From: an uncultured Oscillospiraceae bacterium
Lineage (GTDB): Bacteria; Bacillota; Clostridia; Oscillospirales; Oscillospiraceae
Assembly: GCA_947627325.1 (NCBI GenBank)
Contig: CANQVO010000007.1
Span: 48,535 to 112,534 of the forward strand
Length of the DNA: 64,000 nt
Direction: 5' to 3'
The notes under the pieces were generated by a model. It saw only the letters and a list, made by a program, of their open reading frames with translations. It was not told the DNA's origin and did not search any database. Shown here piece after piece: positions 51,853-60,085 of the stretch (position 1 is its first letter; each line of letters opens with the position of its first letter). A program made the position numbers and the translations under genes.

Positions 51853-51855
51853 AAT

Positions 51856-51889
51856 AGGAAGCGGACTTTTCTCCGCTTCCTGTTTTTTT
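51856..51889 (+). terminator. Terminator of the heat-shock operon
   Basis: A 10-bp perfect stem (51856-51865 with 51872-51881) and 6-base loop is followed by GTTTTTTT, 3 bases after the dnaJ stop. Confidence 0.92.
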
Positions 51890-51939
51890 GCCGGGGCCCT
51901 TCCGCCCCCTCCACAATCCCTTCCCGGAGGTGAACTCCT

Positions 51940-54192
51940 TTGGCCCTTTTGAGCCTTGCCAACCTCTTGACCATCTTTCTGCTGGCGGGGATCCTGCTTC
52001 TGATGGGGTATTACTTCTCCCTCCTCCGCCCCCGCAAGGGCACGCTGGACTGGGTGCCCCTTCAGGACCGCGCCCCCCTCACCTTCCAGGTCCGCCGCCA
52101 CAGGATGGAGCGGCGGGACGCCCTGCCCGTCCTGCTGATCACGGCGGCATACGCCTGCACCGCCTTCTTCTCCCTGGGGGACGCCGTGGCCCCCGACTAC
52201 CGCCAGGCCCCCGACTTTATAGACGGCCAGAGCTACACCCTCCAGGTCCAGGGCGACGCCTTTTACGCCAAGAAGATCTGGTACTACCCCCTCCTGGGCA
52301 CCGGGGGGTACGACCTCTCCATCAGCTCCGACGGCGTCCACTGGTCCACCCTCTGGTACACCACCCAGGAGGGCTCGGACACCAAGCACTACTACTGGGC
52401 CAACGCCGAGGGCTACACCCCCAAGCAGGCCCTGACGCAGACCTATAAGCAGCTCTTAAAGTGGACCGAGGTGGTGCCCGACAACCCCCAGTACGTCCAG
52501 TATATCCGCATCTCCGGCCGGGGGGAGCGGGACATTTTACAGCTGGGCAAGCTGGTCTTTTTGGGGGAGGACGACAAGCCCGTGGTCTTCTCCCTGGCCC
52601 CCGGCGCGCCCCAGGAGCTGGTCTACCTCCTGACGGTGGACGAGGCGGTGCCCCAGTCCATCTCCTGGCGCAACTCCGCCTATTTTGACGAGATCTACCA
52701 CCCCCGCACCGCCCTGGAGTTCATCCAGGGCGTCCGGGTCTACGAGTGGACCCATCCCCCCCTGGGCAAGACCATCATCTCCCTGGGCATCCGGCTCTTC
52801 GGCATGACCCCCTTCGGCTGGCGGTTCATGGGCACGTTGTTCGGGGTGGGGATGGTGCCGTTGCTCTACCTCTTTTTGAAGAACATCTTCGGCAAGCGGC
52901 GGGTGGCCGTCTGCGGGACCATCCTGTTCGCCACCGAGTTCATGCACCTGACCCAGACCCGCATCGCCACCATCGACACCTACGGCTTTTTCTTCGTCCT
53001 GCTGAGCTACTATTTCTTCTACCGCTGGCTCACCGCCCCCGCCACCCCGGACAGAAAGGGCCGGACCCACGAGGGCTGGCTCTCCCTGGCGGCCAGCGGC
53101 GTCCTGTGGGGCGTGGGCTGTGCCTGCAAGTGGACGGTGATCTACGCCGGGGTGGGCCTGGCGGTACTCTACCTCATCCACATGGTCCAGCGCGTCCGGG
53201 CCTGGGACCGGGGGGAGGGCGCGCCCAAGCTGTGGCCCTGGCTTACCAAGACGCTGGGGCTGTCGGTGGCGTGCTTTCTGCTCCTCCCCTTTGTCCTCTA
53301 CACCCTGTCCTACCTCCCCATGGCCCGGATCGCCGGGGTCACCGACTACTCCCTGGGCCGCAGTCTGGCGGGGCTGGCGGAGAACTTCCCCGTCCTGCTC
53401 CGCAACCTGCTGGGCAAGGCCGACCCGGGGGTCTTCCGCAAGGACTCCCTCACCGGGGTGATGCTGGAGAACCAGTGGTCCATGCTCCACTACCACGAGG
53501 GGGTCCACTCCACCCACACCTTCTGCTCCCGCTGGTATCAGTGGCTGCTGGACCTGCGGCCCATCCTCTACTACTCCAAGGACTTCTCCGGCATGACCCA
53601 GCGCTTCTCCGCCTTCAACAACCCCGTGACCTCCTGGCTGGGCCTGCTGGCCCTGCTCACCTGCGCCGCCCGGTGCGCCCGCCGGGTGTGGGCCAAGCTG
53701 GTCATTTTGTGGGGCGGCGGCTTCTTCTGCGCGGGGATGTGCTGGCTGGTGGGACGGGTGGAAAACGGGGACTTCGACCCCGCCCTGCCCGCCGGTCAGC
53801 TGACCCAGCGGCTGGTGGTGCTGGGCCTGGGCCTGGCGGTCTACCTGGGGGTGAGCGCCCTGATCGCCTTCCAGATGGAGGGCCGCCGCTCGGGGCTGGA
53901 CGTGTTCATCGCCGTGGGCTTTGCCGCCCAGTTCCTGCCCTGGGTGCTCATCAACCGCACCACCTTCGCCTACCACTACTTCCCCTCCACCCTCTTTCTG
54001 AACCTGGCCATCTGCCGGGTCTTTGACGAGCTGATGGACAGCCCCCGGGCCAAGTGGAAGGGGCCGGTCTACGCCATGACCGCCGCCTCGGCGGGGCTCT
54101 ACGCCCTGTTCTACCCCGCCCTCATCGGCCTCACCGTCCCCAGCGGTTACACCCTGAACGTGCTGAAATTCCTGCCCGGCTGGCCCATGTGA
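51940..54192 (+). CDS. PMT-family (GT39-like) membrane glycosyltransferase
   Basis: The 750-residue protein is a GT-C enzyme with an N-terminal membrane helix, a ~150-residue extracellular beta-rich insert (GDAFYAKKIWYYPLLGTGGYDL, resembling a discoidin/F5-8-like fold), then the PMT core with the acidic motif DEIYHPRTALEFI and THPPLGKTIISLGIRLFG, multiple helices, and a C-terminal PMT-type module (MLENQWSMLHYHEGV). Such enzymes move mannose from polyprenyl-phosphate-mannose onto protein Ser/Thr; the donor and acceptor here are unknown. TTG 51940 follows GGAGGTGA by 7 bases. No convincing promoter was seen. It heads the run to 57445. Confidence 0.85.
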   Translation: MALLSLANLLTIFLLAGILLLMGYYFSLLRPRKGTLDWVPLQDRAPLTFQVRRHRMERRDALPVLLITAAYACTAFFSLGDAVAPDYRQAPDFIDGQSYTLQVQGDAFYAKKIWYYPLLGTGGYDLSISSDGVHWSTLWYTTQEGSDTKHYYWANAEGYTPKQALTQTYKQLLKWTEVVPDNPQYVQYIRISGRGERDILQLGKLVFLGEDDKPVVFSLAPGAPQELVYLLTVDEAVPQSISWRNSAYFDEIYHPRTALEFIQGVRVYEWTHPPLGKTIISLGIRLFGMTPFGWRFMGTLFGVGMVPLLYLFLKNIFGKRRVAVCGTILFATEFMHLTQTRIATIDTYGFFFVLLSYYFFYRWLTAPATPDRKGRTHEGWLSLAASGVLWGVGCACKWTVIYAGVGLAVLYLIHMVQRVRAWDRGEGAPKLWPWLTKTLGLSVACFLLLPFVLYTLSYLPMARIAGVTDYSLGRSLAGLAENFPVLLRNLLGKADPGVFRKDSLTGVMLENQWSMLHYHEGVHSTHTFCSRWYQWLLDLRPILYYSKDFSGMTQRFSAFNNPVTSWLGLLALLTCAARCARRVWAKLVILWGGGFFCAGMCWLVGRVENGDFDPALPAGQLTQRLVVLGLGLAVYLGVSALIAFQMEGRRSGLDVFIAVGFAAQFLPWVLINRTTFAYHYFPSTLFLNLAICRVFDELMDSPRAKWKGPVYAMTAASAGLYALFYPALIGLTVPSGYTLNVLKFLPGWPM

Positions 54193-54225
54193 GGCCGGGG
54201 CCGCCCGGCGAAAAGGAGGGCTTTT

Positions 54226-55038
54226 ATGTTCCTTGGCGATCTGCACACCCACTCCCTCTGCTCCCCCGACGGGGCCGTCCCCATGGCGGAACTGGCCCGG
54301 GCGGGGCGGGAGGCGGGGCTGACGTGCCTTTGTATCACCGACCACTGCGACCTGCTGGACCTGACCGGGACCTTCACCCCCCACTTCGACTGGGCCCCCG
54401 TCCGCGCCGCCTACGACCAGGCCCGGGAGGCTCTTCCCCCGGGGCTGGAACTGCGCCTGGGGGTGGAACTGGGGGAGGCGTATGAATCCCCGGAGACCGC
54501 CCGGGACATTTTGGCCCGGGCCCCCCGGCTGGATTTTGTCATCGGCTCGGTCCACAACTTCCGGGCCATGATGGGCAAGCAGGACTTCTACAACGCCGAC
54601 TACTCCGACCTCGCCCTCTGCCACGCCGCGCTGGAGGACTACCTGGACACCCTCCACGCCCTGGCCGCCCTCCCCGACTGCTACGACACCCTGGCCCACA
54701 TCCTCTACCCCCTGCGCTATATGCGCCAGGCGGGACAGGACGTTTCCCTGGCCCAGCGGGACTACCCCCAGCGGCTGGACCGGGTGCTCCAGCAGGTGGC
54801 CCAGGCGGGCAAGGCTTTGGAGGTGAACACCTGGCGGGGCCGGACGGTGGCGGAGTGGGAGCCCATCCTGCGCCGGTTCAAGGCCCTGGGGGGCGAGTAC
54901 GTCACCGTGGGCTCCGACGCCCACCGCGCCGAAGACCTGGGCAAGGGCGTGGCCCCGGCCTACGAGCTTTTAAGGACCTGCGGATACCGCTATACCGCCG
55001 TTTACCGAGAGAGAAAACCTGTGATGGAGGCGATCTGA
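54226..55038 (+). CDS. PHP-domain histidinol-phosphatase-like protein
   Basis: The 270-residue protein has the PHP metal motifs: GDLHTHSLCSPDG, ITDHCDLLDL, IGSVHN, and the C-terminal VTVGSDAHRAEDLG. This is the HisK/HisJ-type histidinol-phosphatase subgroup, but no other his gene is nearby, so it may act on a different phosphate ester. The AAAAGGAGG ribosome site supports the ATG. rpiB follows by 1 base. Confidence 0.82.
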   Translation: MFLGDLHTHSLCSPDGAVPMAELARAGREAGLTCLCITDHCDLLDLTGTFTPHFDWAPVRAAYDQAREALPPGLELRLGVELGEAYESPETARDILARAPRLDFVIGSVHNFRAMMGKQDFYNADYSDLALCHAALEDYLDTLHALAALPDCYDTLAHILYPLRYMRQAGQDVSLAQRDYPQRLDRVLQQVAQAGKALEVNTWRGRTVAEWEPILRRFKALGGEYVTVGSDAHRAEDLGKGVAPAYELLRTCGYRYTAVYRERKPVMEAI

Positions 55039-55039
55039 C

Positions 55040-55495
55040 ATGGAGGAAAATAGGATCATTGCCCTGGGCTGTGATCACGGGGGCTACGCCCTCAAGGAAC
55101 ACCTGAAGGCCCATCTGGAGGGTTTGGGCTACACCTGCCAGGACTTCGGCTGTCACTCCACCGAGAGCTGTGACTACCCCGTTTTCGCCCAGGCGGCCGC
55201 CCAGGCGGTGGCCCAGGGGGCGTGCCGCTTCGGCGTGGTGGTGTGCACCACCGGCATCGGGGTGAGCATCTGCGCCAACAAGGTCAAGGGGGTGCGCTGT
55301 GCCCTCTGCCACGAGCCCTGGACCGCCCAGATGACCCGCCGGCACAACGACGCCAATATGCTGGCCCTGGGCGCCGGGGCCACCGGGCCCCAGCTGGCCG
55401 TGGAGATCCTGGACGCCTTTTTGGCCGCCCAGTTTGAAGGGGGCCGCCACCAGCGCCGCGTGGATCTGATGATGGCCCTGGAACAGGACGGCTGA
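55040..55495 (+). CDS. rpiB: RpiB/LacAB family sugar-phosphate isomerase
   Basis: The 151-residue protein begins with IIALGCDHGGYALKEHLKAH and has VVVCTTGIGVSICANKVKGV with the active-site Cys, and NDANMLALGA. RpiB isomerises ribose-5-phosphate and ribulose-5-phosphate (or allose-6-phosphate). The ATG has a GGAGG site and follows the PHP gene by 1 base; the hydrolase gene starts 4 bases after its stop. Confidence 0.92.
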   Translation: MEENRIIALGCDHGGYALKEHLKAHLEGLGYTCQDFGCHSTESCDYPVFAQAAAQAVAQGACRFGVVVCTTGIGVSICANKVKGVRCALCHEPWTAQMTRRHNDANMLALGAGATGPQLAVEILDAFLAAQFEGGRHQRRVDLMMALEQDG

Positions 55496-55499
55496 ACCC

Positions 55500-56450
55500 A
55501 TGACCCGGGAGGAGTTTTTCTACCCCAGCAGCGACGGGATCCACCAGATCCACGCCCTCCTCTGGACGCCGTCGGGGGCGGTCCGGGGGGTGGTGCAGAT
55601 CGCCCACGGGATGTGCGAGTACGCCGGGCGGTACGAGCCCCTGGCCCGGTTTTTGACCGACCGCGGCTTCGCCGTGTCCGGCAACGACCACCTGGGCCAC
55701 GGCCAGAGCGTGGCGGGGCGGGAGGAGTACGGCTACTTTCAGGACTGGTGGGACCTGGTGCGGGACGCCCGGGCCCTCCGGCTGGAATTGGAGCGGCGCT
55801 TTCCCGGTCTGCCCTGCTTTCTGCTGGGCCACTCCATGGGCTCCTTCGTGGCCCGGTGTTATCTGGTCGCCTACCCCGGCACGGTGGCGGGTTGCCTGCT
55901 CTCCGGCACCGCCTATCTCCCCCCCTGGGTGGCCGCGGCGGGCCAGTGGCTGGCGGGCCTGGGGGACCCGCACCGGCCCAACAAGCTCTTTTACCGCATC
56001 TCCATCGGCGCGTACAACCGGGCCTTCGCCCCCAACCGCACCCGGGCCGACTGGCTCTCCTCCGACCCGGCGGCGGTGGACGCCTACCTGGCCGACCCCC
56101 TGTGCACCATCCACGCCACCGGGGCCATGGACCGGGCCATGATGGCCGGGCTCCGCTTCGTCTGCCGCCGGGGGCCCATGAGACAGATGGACCCGGCCAC
56201 CCCTATCTACCTCTTCTCCGGGGACCTGGACCCGGTGGGGAACCGGGGCAAGGGGGTGCGGACGGTGGAGCGGCGCCTGCGGGCCGTCGGCTGCCGGGAC
56301 GTGACGGTGCGGCTCTACCCCGGCGGGCGGCACGAGATGCTCCGGGAGCGGGACCGGGGCCAGGTCTGCCGGGACCTTCTGGCGTGGCTGGAAGCCCACC
56401 TCTCCCCGGCCGAGGCGGTGGGGGAACTTTCCCGAGAAACGCCCGTCTAA
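55500..56450 (+). CDS. Alpha/beta hydrolase (monoacylglycerol lipase-like)
   Basis: The 316-residue protein has the serine hydrolase triad pattern: oxyanion HG in QIAHGMCEYAGRY, nucleophile elbow GHSMGS, acid in YLFSGDLDPVG, and His in GGRHEML. The family (hydrolase_4) includes monoacylglycerol lipases and lysophospholipases. No signal peptide is seen, so it is probably cytoplasmic. It begins 4 bases after rpiB and is 36 bases before the DUF4358 gene. Substrate unknown. Confidence 0.85.
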   Translation: MTREEFFYPSSDGIHQIHALLWTPSGAVRGVVQIAHGMCEYAGRYEPLARFLTDRGFAVSGNDHLGHGQSVAGREEYGYFQDWWDLVRDARALRLELERRFPGLPCFLLGHSMGSFVARCYLVAYPGTVAGCLLSGTAYLPPWVAAAGQWLAGLGDPHRPNKLFYRISIGAYNRAFAPNRTRADWLSSDPAAVDAYLADPLCTIHATGAMDRAMMAGLRFVCRRGPMRQMDPATPIYLFSGDLDPVGNRGKGVRTVERRLRAVGCRDVTVRLYPGGRHEMLRERDRGQVCRDLLAWLEAHLSPAEAVGELSRETPV

Positions 56451-56485
56451 AGGGCGATCACGAACCTACGAAAGGAGCGATCCTT

Positions 56486-57445
56486 GTGAAAAAGATCCTG
56501 GCCCTTGCCCTCGCTCTGGCGCTGGCCCTCTCCATGGGCGGCGCCGCCCTGGCCCTCACCCCCCAGGAGGCCGCCGACGCCATCATCCCCGGGCGGCCCG
56601 CCGACTGGCCCACCTCCGCCGCCGACCCCGACGACCCCTACGCCATCCTGCCCATCCAGGGCGCGGCCCCGGTGGAGTGGGGCCCGGTGCCCCGGAGCTT
56701 TGTGGGGGATATCGTGGTGGACGGGGACATGGTCATCGACCTGCGGAACGTCCCCGGCGCCCCGGAGGGCTATCTGCCCATGCGGGCCGTCTGCGAGGCG
56801 ATGGACGCCTACGTAAGTTGGGAGGCGGAGACCAACACCGCCGTCTTCCTGGTGGACGGCCACGACATCGAGGTGGACCTGTCCACCCTGTCCGTCCAGC
56901 TGGACTTTGAACCGGCGGAGGGCGTGACGGCCTATCTGGACCCCGGCGGCTACACCTTCCTGCCCGCCCCGTTCCTGGACTCCCTCCCCCACATCACCGT
57001 GGACAGCCAGCCCTACCCGGACGGCGTCCGCTACGACATCGCCACCCAGGTCTACACCCCGGAGGAGGCTCTGGCCAACGCCATTTTAGAGGCCGCCCAG
57101 GCGTCGGCCATGTTCCAGCTGGACCAGGCCACCCTGGCGGAGAACTACGGCTTCCACCTGGACGCCTATGACGCCATCGCCGCCTTCCAGCCCATGATGA
57201 CCGCCCAGCCCACCACCGTGATCGTCGCCCATGTGAAGGAGGGCCAGATGGAGATCGCCAAGGCCGACTTCGCGGCCTATCTGGAGGCCGTCAAGTCCAC
57301 CCTGGGCTTCTACCCCGCCACCGCCGAGGCCCTGGAACAGGCCCAGGTCGTCCAGAGCGGGGACGACGCCTATCTGATGCTGGTGTCCACCTGGGAGAGC
57401 AACGACATGGCCGTGTCCATGTTCCACGAGGCTTTTCCCGGCTGA
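56486..57445 (+). CDS. Secreted copper-amine-oxidase-N-like / DUF4358 protein
   Basis: The 319-residue protein has a signal peptide (KKILALALALALALSMGGAA). Residues ~70-135 match the copper amine oxidase N-terminal-like domain (LPMRAVCEAMDAYVSWEAET), a non-catalytic wall-surface domain. The C-terminal ~100 residues resemble DUF4358 (FAAYLEAVKSTLGFYP, VVQSGDDAYLMLVSTW). Function unknown. GTG 56486 follows AAAGGAG; a longer frame would read through the hydrolase gene out of phase. A terminator follows. Confidence 0.8.
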   Translation: MKKILALALALALALSMGGAALALTPQEAADAIIPGRPADWPTSAADPDDPYAILPIQGAAPVEWGPVPRSFVGDIVVDGDMVIDLRNVPGAPEGYLPMRAVCEAMDAYVSWEAETNTAVFLVDGHDIEVDLSTLSVQLDFEPAEGVTAYLDPGGYTFLPAPFLDSLPHITVDSQPYPDGVRYDIATQVYTPEEALANAILEAAQASAMFQLDQATLAENYGFHLDAYDAIAAFQPMMTAQPTTVIVAHVKEGQMEIAKADFAAYLEAVKSTLGFYPATAEALEQAQVVQSGDDAYLMLVSTWESNDMAVSMFHEAFPG

Positions 57446-57462
57446 ATGAGACTGCCCATGAC

Positions 57463-57492
57463 AAAAGGCCCCGCCACAGGCGGGGCCTTTTT
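57463..57492 (+). terminator. Terminator of the 51940-57445 gene group
   Basis: A 13-bp perfect stem (57463-57475 with 57479-57491) and 3-base loop ending in a T-run lies 18 bases after the DUF4358 stop. Confidence 0.88.
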
Positions 57493-57552
57493 CCGCCCTC
57501 CGGCGGGCTGGCCGGGGCCGGGGCCGTCCGTTTCCGATCGGTTGGAAAACCC

Positions 57553-57581
57553 TTGCGTTTCCCCCCGCGCCGTAGTACAAT
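57553..57581 (+). promoter_or_regulatory. PAP2 gene promoter
   Basis: TTGCGT (57553-57558), a 17-base spacer and TACAAT (57576-57581) lie ~50 bases before the start codon. Confidence 0.68.
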
Positions 57582-57631
57582 AGACCCCGTGAAAAAACCC
57601 GCCCCAGACGGCGAAAGGAGACTTGTGTGTC

Positions 57632-58573
57632 ATGGATCTTTCCTATCTGCTCCTGCTCCAACGGTTCCGGGAGGCCACCGGCGGCGTGCTGGATCAGTTC
57701 TTTTTACAGCTCAGCGACCTCTCCTACGGCATCTTCATCTGGCTTCTGGCCTGCGTCCTCTTTTGGGCGGTGGACAAAAAGTCCGGGGCGTTCCTCTTTT
57801 TGAACCTGGCCGTCTCCCGGTTTGTGATGCAGTTTTTGAAGCTGACCTTCTGCGTGTACCGCCCCTGGATCCGCGCCCCGGAGATCGTGCCGGTGGAGAC
57901 CGCCTCGGGCTACTCCTTCCCCAGCGGCCACAGCGTCACCGCCGCGGCCAACTACGGCACCGTCCTGACCCGCTACGGAAAGGGGCACAAGCCCCTGGCC
58001 GCGCTGATGGCGGCCCTGCTGGTGCTCACCATGTTCTCCCGCAACTACATCGGCGTCCACACGCCCCAGGACGTGGTGGTGGGCGCGGCGCTGGGCCTGT
58101 CCGTGGTGCTGTTGGGCGCCCGGGCCTGGGCCTGGGTGGAGGAAAAGCCGGGCCGGGACTGGATCATCCCCTGTGCCGGGGCGGTTTTGACGGCGCTGTT
58201 TCTGCTCTACATCTCCCTCAAGTCCTACCCCCTGGACTACGCCGGGGACGGCGCGCTCCTGGTGGACCCGGCCAAGATGGTCAAGGACGGCTACAAGGAC
58301 GCGGGGCGCTTTTTGGGCGTGACCCTGGGCTGGTTTTTGGAGCGGCGCTTCGTCCGTTTCTCCCTGGACGTGCCCGCCCTCACCAAGGTCACCCGCTGTG
58401 GCGTGGGTGTTCTGCTCCTGGTGCTCTACGAGATGGTGGTCACCCCCGCCGTCACCGGGGCGGTGAGCCTGTCCTGGATCGGCTTTGTCCTGACCTTCGT
58501 GGAACTCCTGCTGTTGACCACCCTCTACCCCCTGTGCTTCTCCCGCTTGGAGCGGCGCGCCCAGGCGGCGTGA
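57632..58573 (+). CDS. PAP2-family membrane phosphatase
   Basis: The 313-residue polytopic protein has the three PAP2 motifs: KLTFCVYRP, PSGHS and SRNYIGVHTPQDV, in an extracellular-facing active site between helices, with several more helices to the C-terminus. Such enzymes dephosphorylate lipid phosphates, for example undecaprenyl pyrophosphate or phosphatidic acid; the substrate is not clear. ATG 57632 is 11 bases from AAAGGAG; a TTG at 57623 is too close to that site. It stands alone between terminators. Confidence 0.88.
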   Translation: MDLSYLLLLQRFREATGGVLDQFFLQLSDLSYGIFIWLLACVLFWAVDKKSGAFLFLNLAVSRFVMQFLKLTFCVYRPWIRAPEIVPVETASGYSFPSGHSVTAAANYGTVLTRYGKGHKPLAALMAALLVLTMFSRNYIGVHTPQDVVVGAALGLSVVLLGARAWAWVEEKPGRDWIIPCAGAVLTALFLLYISLKSYPLDYAGDGALLVDPAKMVKDGYKDAGRFLGVTLGWFLERRFVRFSLDVPALTKVTRCGVGVLLLVLYEMVVTPAVTGAVSLSWIGFVLTFVELLLLTTLYPLCFSRLERRAQAA

Positions 58574-58589
58574 CCCCCTCGCTCACAAG

Positions 58590-58619
58590 AAAAAGCCCCG
58601 CCTTGCGGCGGGGCTTTTT
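58590..58619. terminator. Bidirectional terminator
   Basis: A 13-bp perfect stem (58590-58602 with 58607-58619) with TTGC loop has T-runs on both strands between convergent genes. Confidence 0.85.
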
Positions 58620-58652
58620 GTCGTCCTCCGGCGGGGTTTTCCCTCCGGGTTT

Positions 58653-59258
58653 TTAGTTAGTGCCCGGATCTTCCTGGGCCAGGTAGGGCAGGGCGAAGAG
58701 CAGGTCCTCAAAGGCGTACAGGCTCTCCGGCTCCAGGCTCCAGCCCCGGGGGGTCTGGATGGTGACCAGGGACAACTCCCGCTCCATGATCCGGGGCTCC
58801 GCCGCCCCCGTCAGGGTGGCGGTGGCCCGGACGGCCACCCGGCGGGCCGCCCGCACGTCCAGGTCGAAGTCGTAGCGCCCGGTCAGCGCCTCCAACTGGT
58901 CGGAGTCCAGGGCCTGCTCCTCCCCCACGGCGTAGTCCCAGGAGACGGCCACGTTGTAGTTGCGCTCCAGATCCTCCACGTACTGTTCCACCAAATCGCG
59001 GTTGGACGCCGCCAGCGCCTCCACCCCCTGCCGGTCCAGCCCGGCCCGCTCCATCTCCCGGTCCAGGACCGCCTGATCCATCAGGGCGTACATCCCCTGG
59101 TAGTCGTACTCCACCGCCGCGTCCATGTACCGCCGGGCCACCCGCGCCGGGGCGCTGGGCCCCGCGGCGTTGACCCCGGCGAACAGCCCCAGGCTGAGGG
59201 CCAGAAACGCCAGCCCCGCCGCCAGGCGGCCCCTTTTTGTCAAAAACCACTCACGCAT
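58653..59258 (-). CDS. Small membrane-anchored protein of unknown function
   Basis: The 201-residue protein has a basic start and one membrane helix (about residues 11-31, LAAGLAFLALSLGLFAGVNA), followed by an extracellular helix-rich part (ARRYMDAAVEYDYQGMYALM) and a beta-rich C-terminal half. The layout recalls NTF2-like or DUF5105-type extracellular domains, but I cannot assign a family. ATG 59258 is 8 bases from GGAGG. It starts 2 bases after the amidohydrolase stop, so it is co-transcribed with it. Confidence 0.7.
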   Translation of the reverse strand: MREWFLTKRGRLAAGLAFLALSLGLFAGVNAAGPSAPARVARRYMDAAVEYDYQGMYALMDQAVLDREMERAGLDRQGVEALAASNRDLVEQYVEDLERNYNVAVSWDYAVGEEQALDSDQLEALTGRYDFDLDVRAARRVAVRATATLTGAAEPRIMERELSLVTIQTPRGWSLEPESLYAFEDLLFALPYLAQEDPGTN

Positions 59259-59260
59259 TT

Positions 59261-60085
59261 TCACGCCTCCCATCCCGCCTGGGCGAATAGCCGCCGGGCG
59301 TTGTCCCCCAGCACCGCCGCCTTCTCCCCCCGGCTCAGCAGGGGGTCCAGGGCCACGCCGCCCACGTACATATAGGGGTTGCAGATGGGGTAGTCGGTGC
59401 CGAAGAGGATCTTGTCCGCCCCCACCTCGTCGAGAAGGGCCCGCAGGACCCCGTGGCGGAACAGGCCGGTGCCGGAGAGGTCCAGGCAGAAGTTGGGGCT
59501 CCGCTTCAGCCGGGCCATGTGCCGGGCCACCGGCTCGCCGTCCCCGGGGTGGGCGAAGACGATGGTACAGCCCGGGTGGGCCTTCGCCATAGCGTCCATG
59601 GCGTCCTCCCCCATGGAGTGGATGCTGACGATCATATGGAGGTCCTGGGCGGCGTCCAGGATCTTGGAAAAGCCGGGGCAGGCGTAGTCCTCCCAGCCGT
59701 GGAAGTAGGGCACCAGCTCCCCCACCAGCCGCACCCCCCGGGCGCGGAGGGCCTCCATCTCGTCCAGGGACTCCTGTACAAAGTCGGGGTGGACCATCAT
59801 GCCGGGGAGGTAGGCCGGGCCCAGGACCTCCCGCAGTTCCAGCATCTCCTGGTTGCAGACGTGGATCACGTCCCACCAGGTCAAGTCACTCTCCTCAACT
59901 CCCAGGGCCGCCGCCACGTCCGCCCGCTGGCGGATGACCGAGCCGCAGAAGGTCCCGATCCCCGCCGCCCGCAGGTCGTCCGGAATGCGCCGGGGGTCCA
60001 TGGCGCAGTGGTCCTTGTAGCGGCAGATGTTGTCGGCGGGATAGAGGAAGGGGTGGGTGTGGAAGTCCAGGACCTCAAAATCCAT
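59261..60085 (-). CDS. Amidohydrolase-family (Amidohydro_2) protein
   Basis: The 274-residue protein has the metal motif DFHTHPF near the N-terminus, later His (VSIHSMGED, IVFAHPGDGE) and the C-terminal GTDYPICNP with the catalytic Asp. This is the pattern of the decarboxylase/hydrolase amidohydrolase_2 group. Its reaction is unknown. Its start overlaps the end of the UvrA-like gene by 11 bases, so it is likely translated by coupling. Confidence 0.8.
   Translation of the reverse strand: MDFEVLDFHTHPFLYPADNICRYKDHCAMDPRRIPDDLRAAGIGTFCGSVIRQRADVAAALGVEESDLTWWDVIHVCNQEMLELREVLGPAYLPGMMVHPDFVQESLDEMEALRARGVRLVGELVPYFHGWEDYACPGFSKILDAAQDLHMIVSIHSMGEDAMDAMAKAHPGCTIVFAHPGDGEPVARHMARLKRSPNFCLDLSGTGLFRHGVLRALLDEVGADKILFGTDYPICNPYMYVGGVALDPLLSRGEKAAVLGDNARRLFAQAGWEA

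Noticed and set aside
52537..54924. 795-codon minus-strand frame opposite the PMT and PHP genes
   Set aside because: Antisense shadow of two supported genes; no start context or conserved motif.
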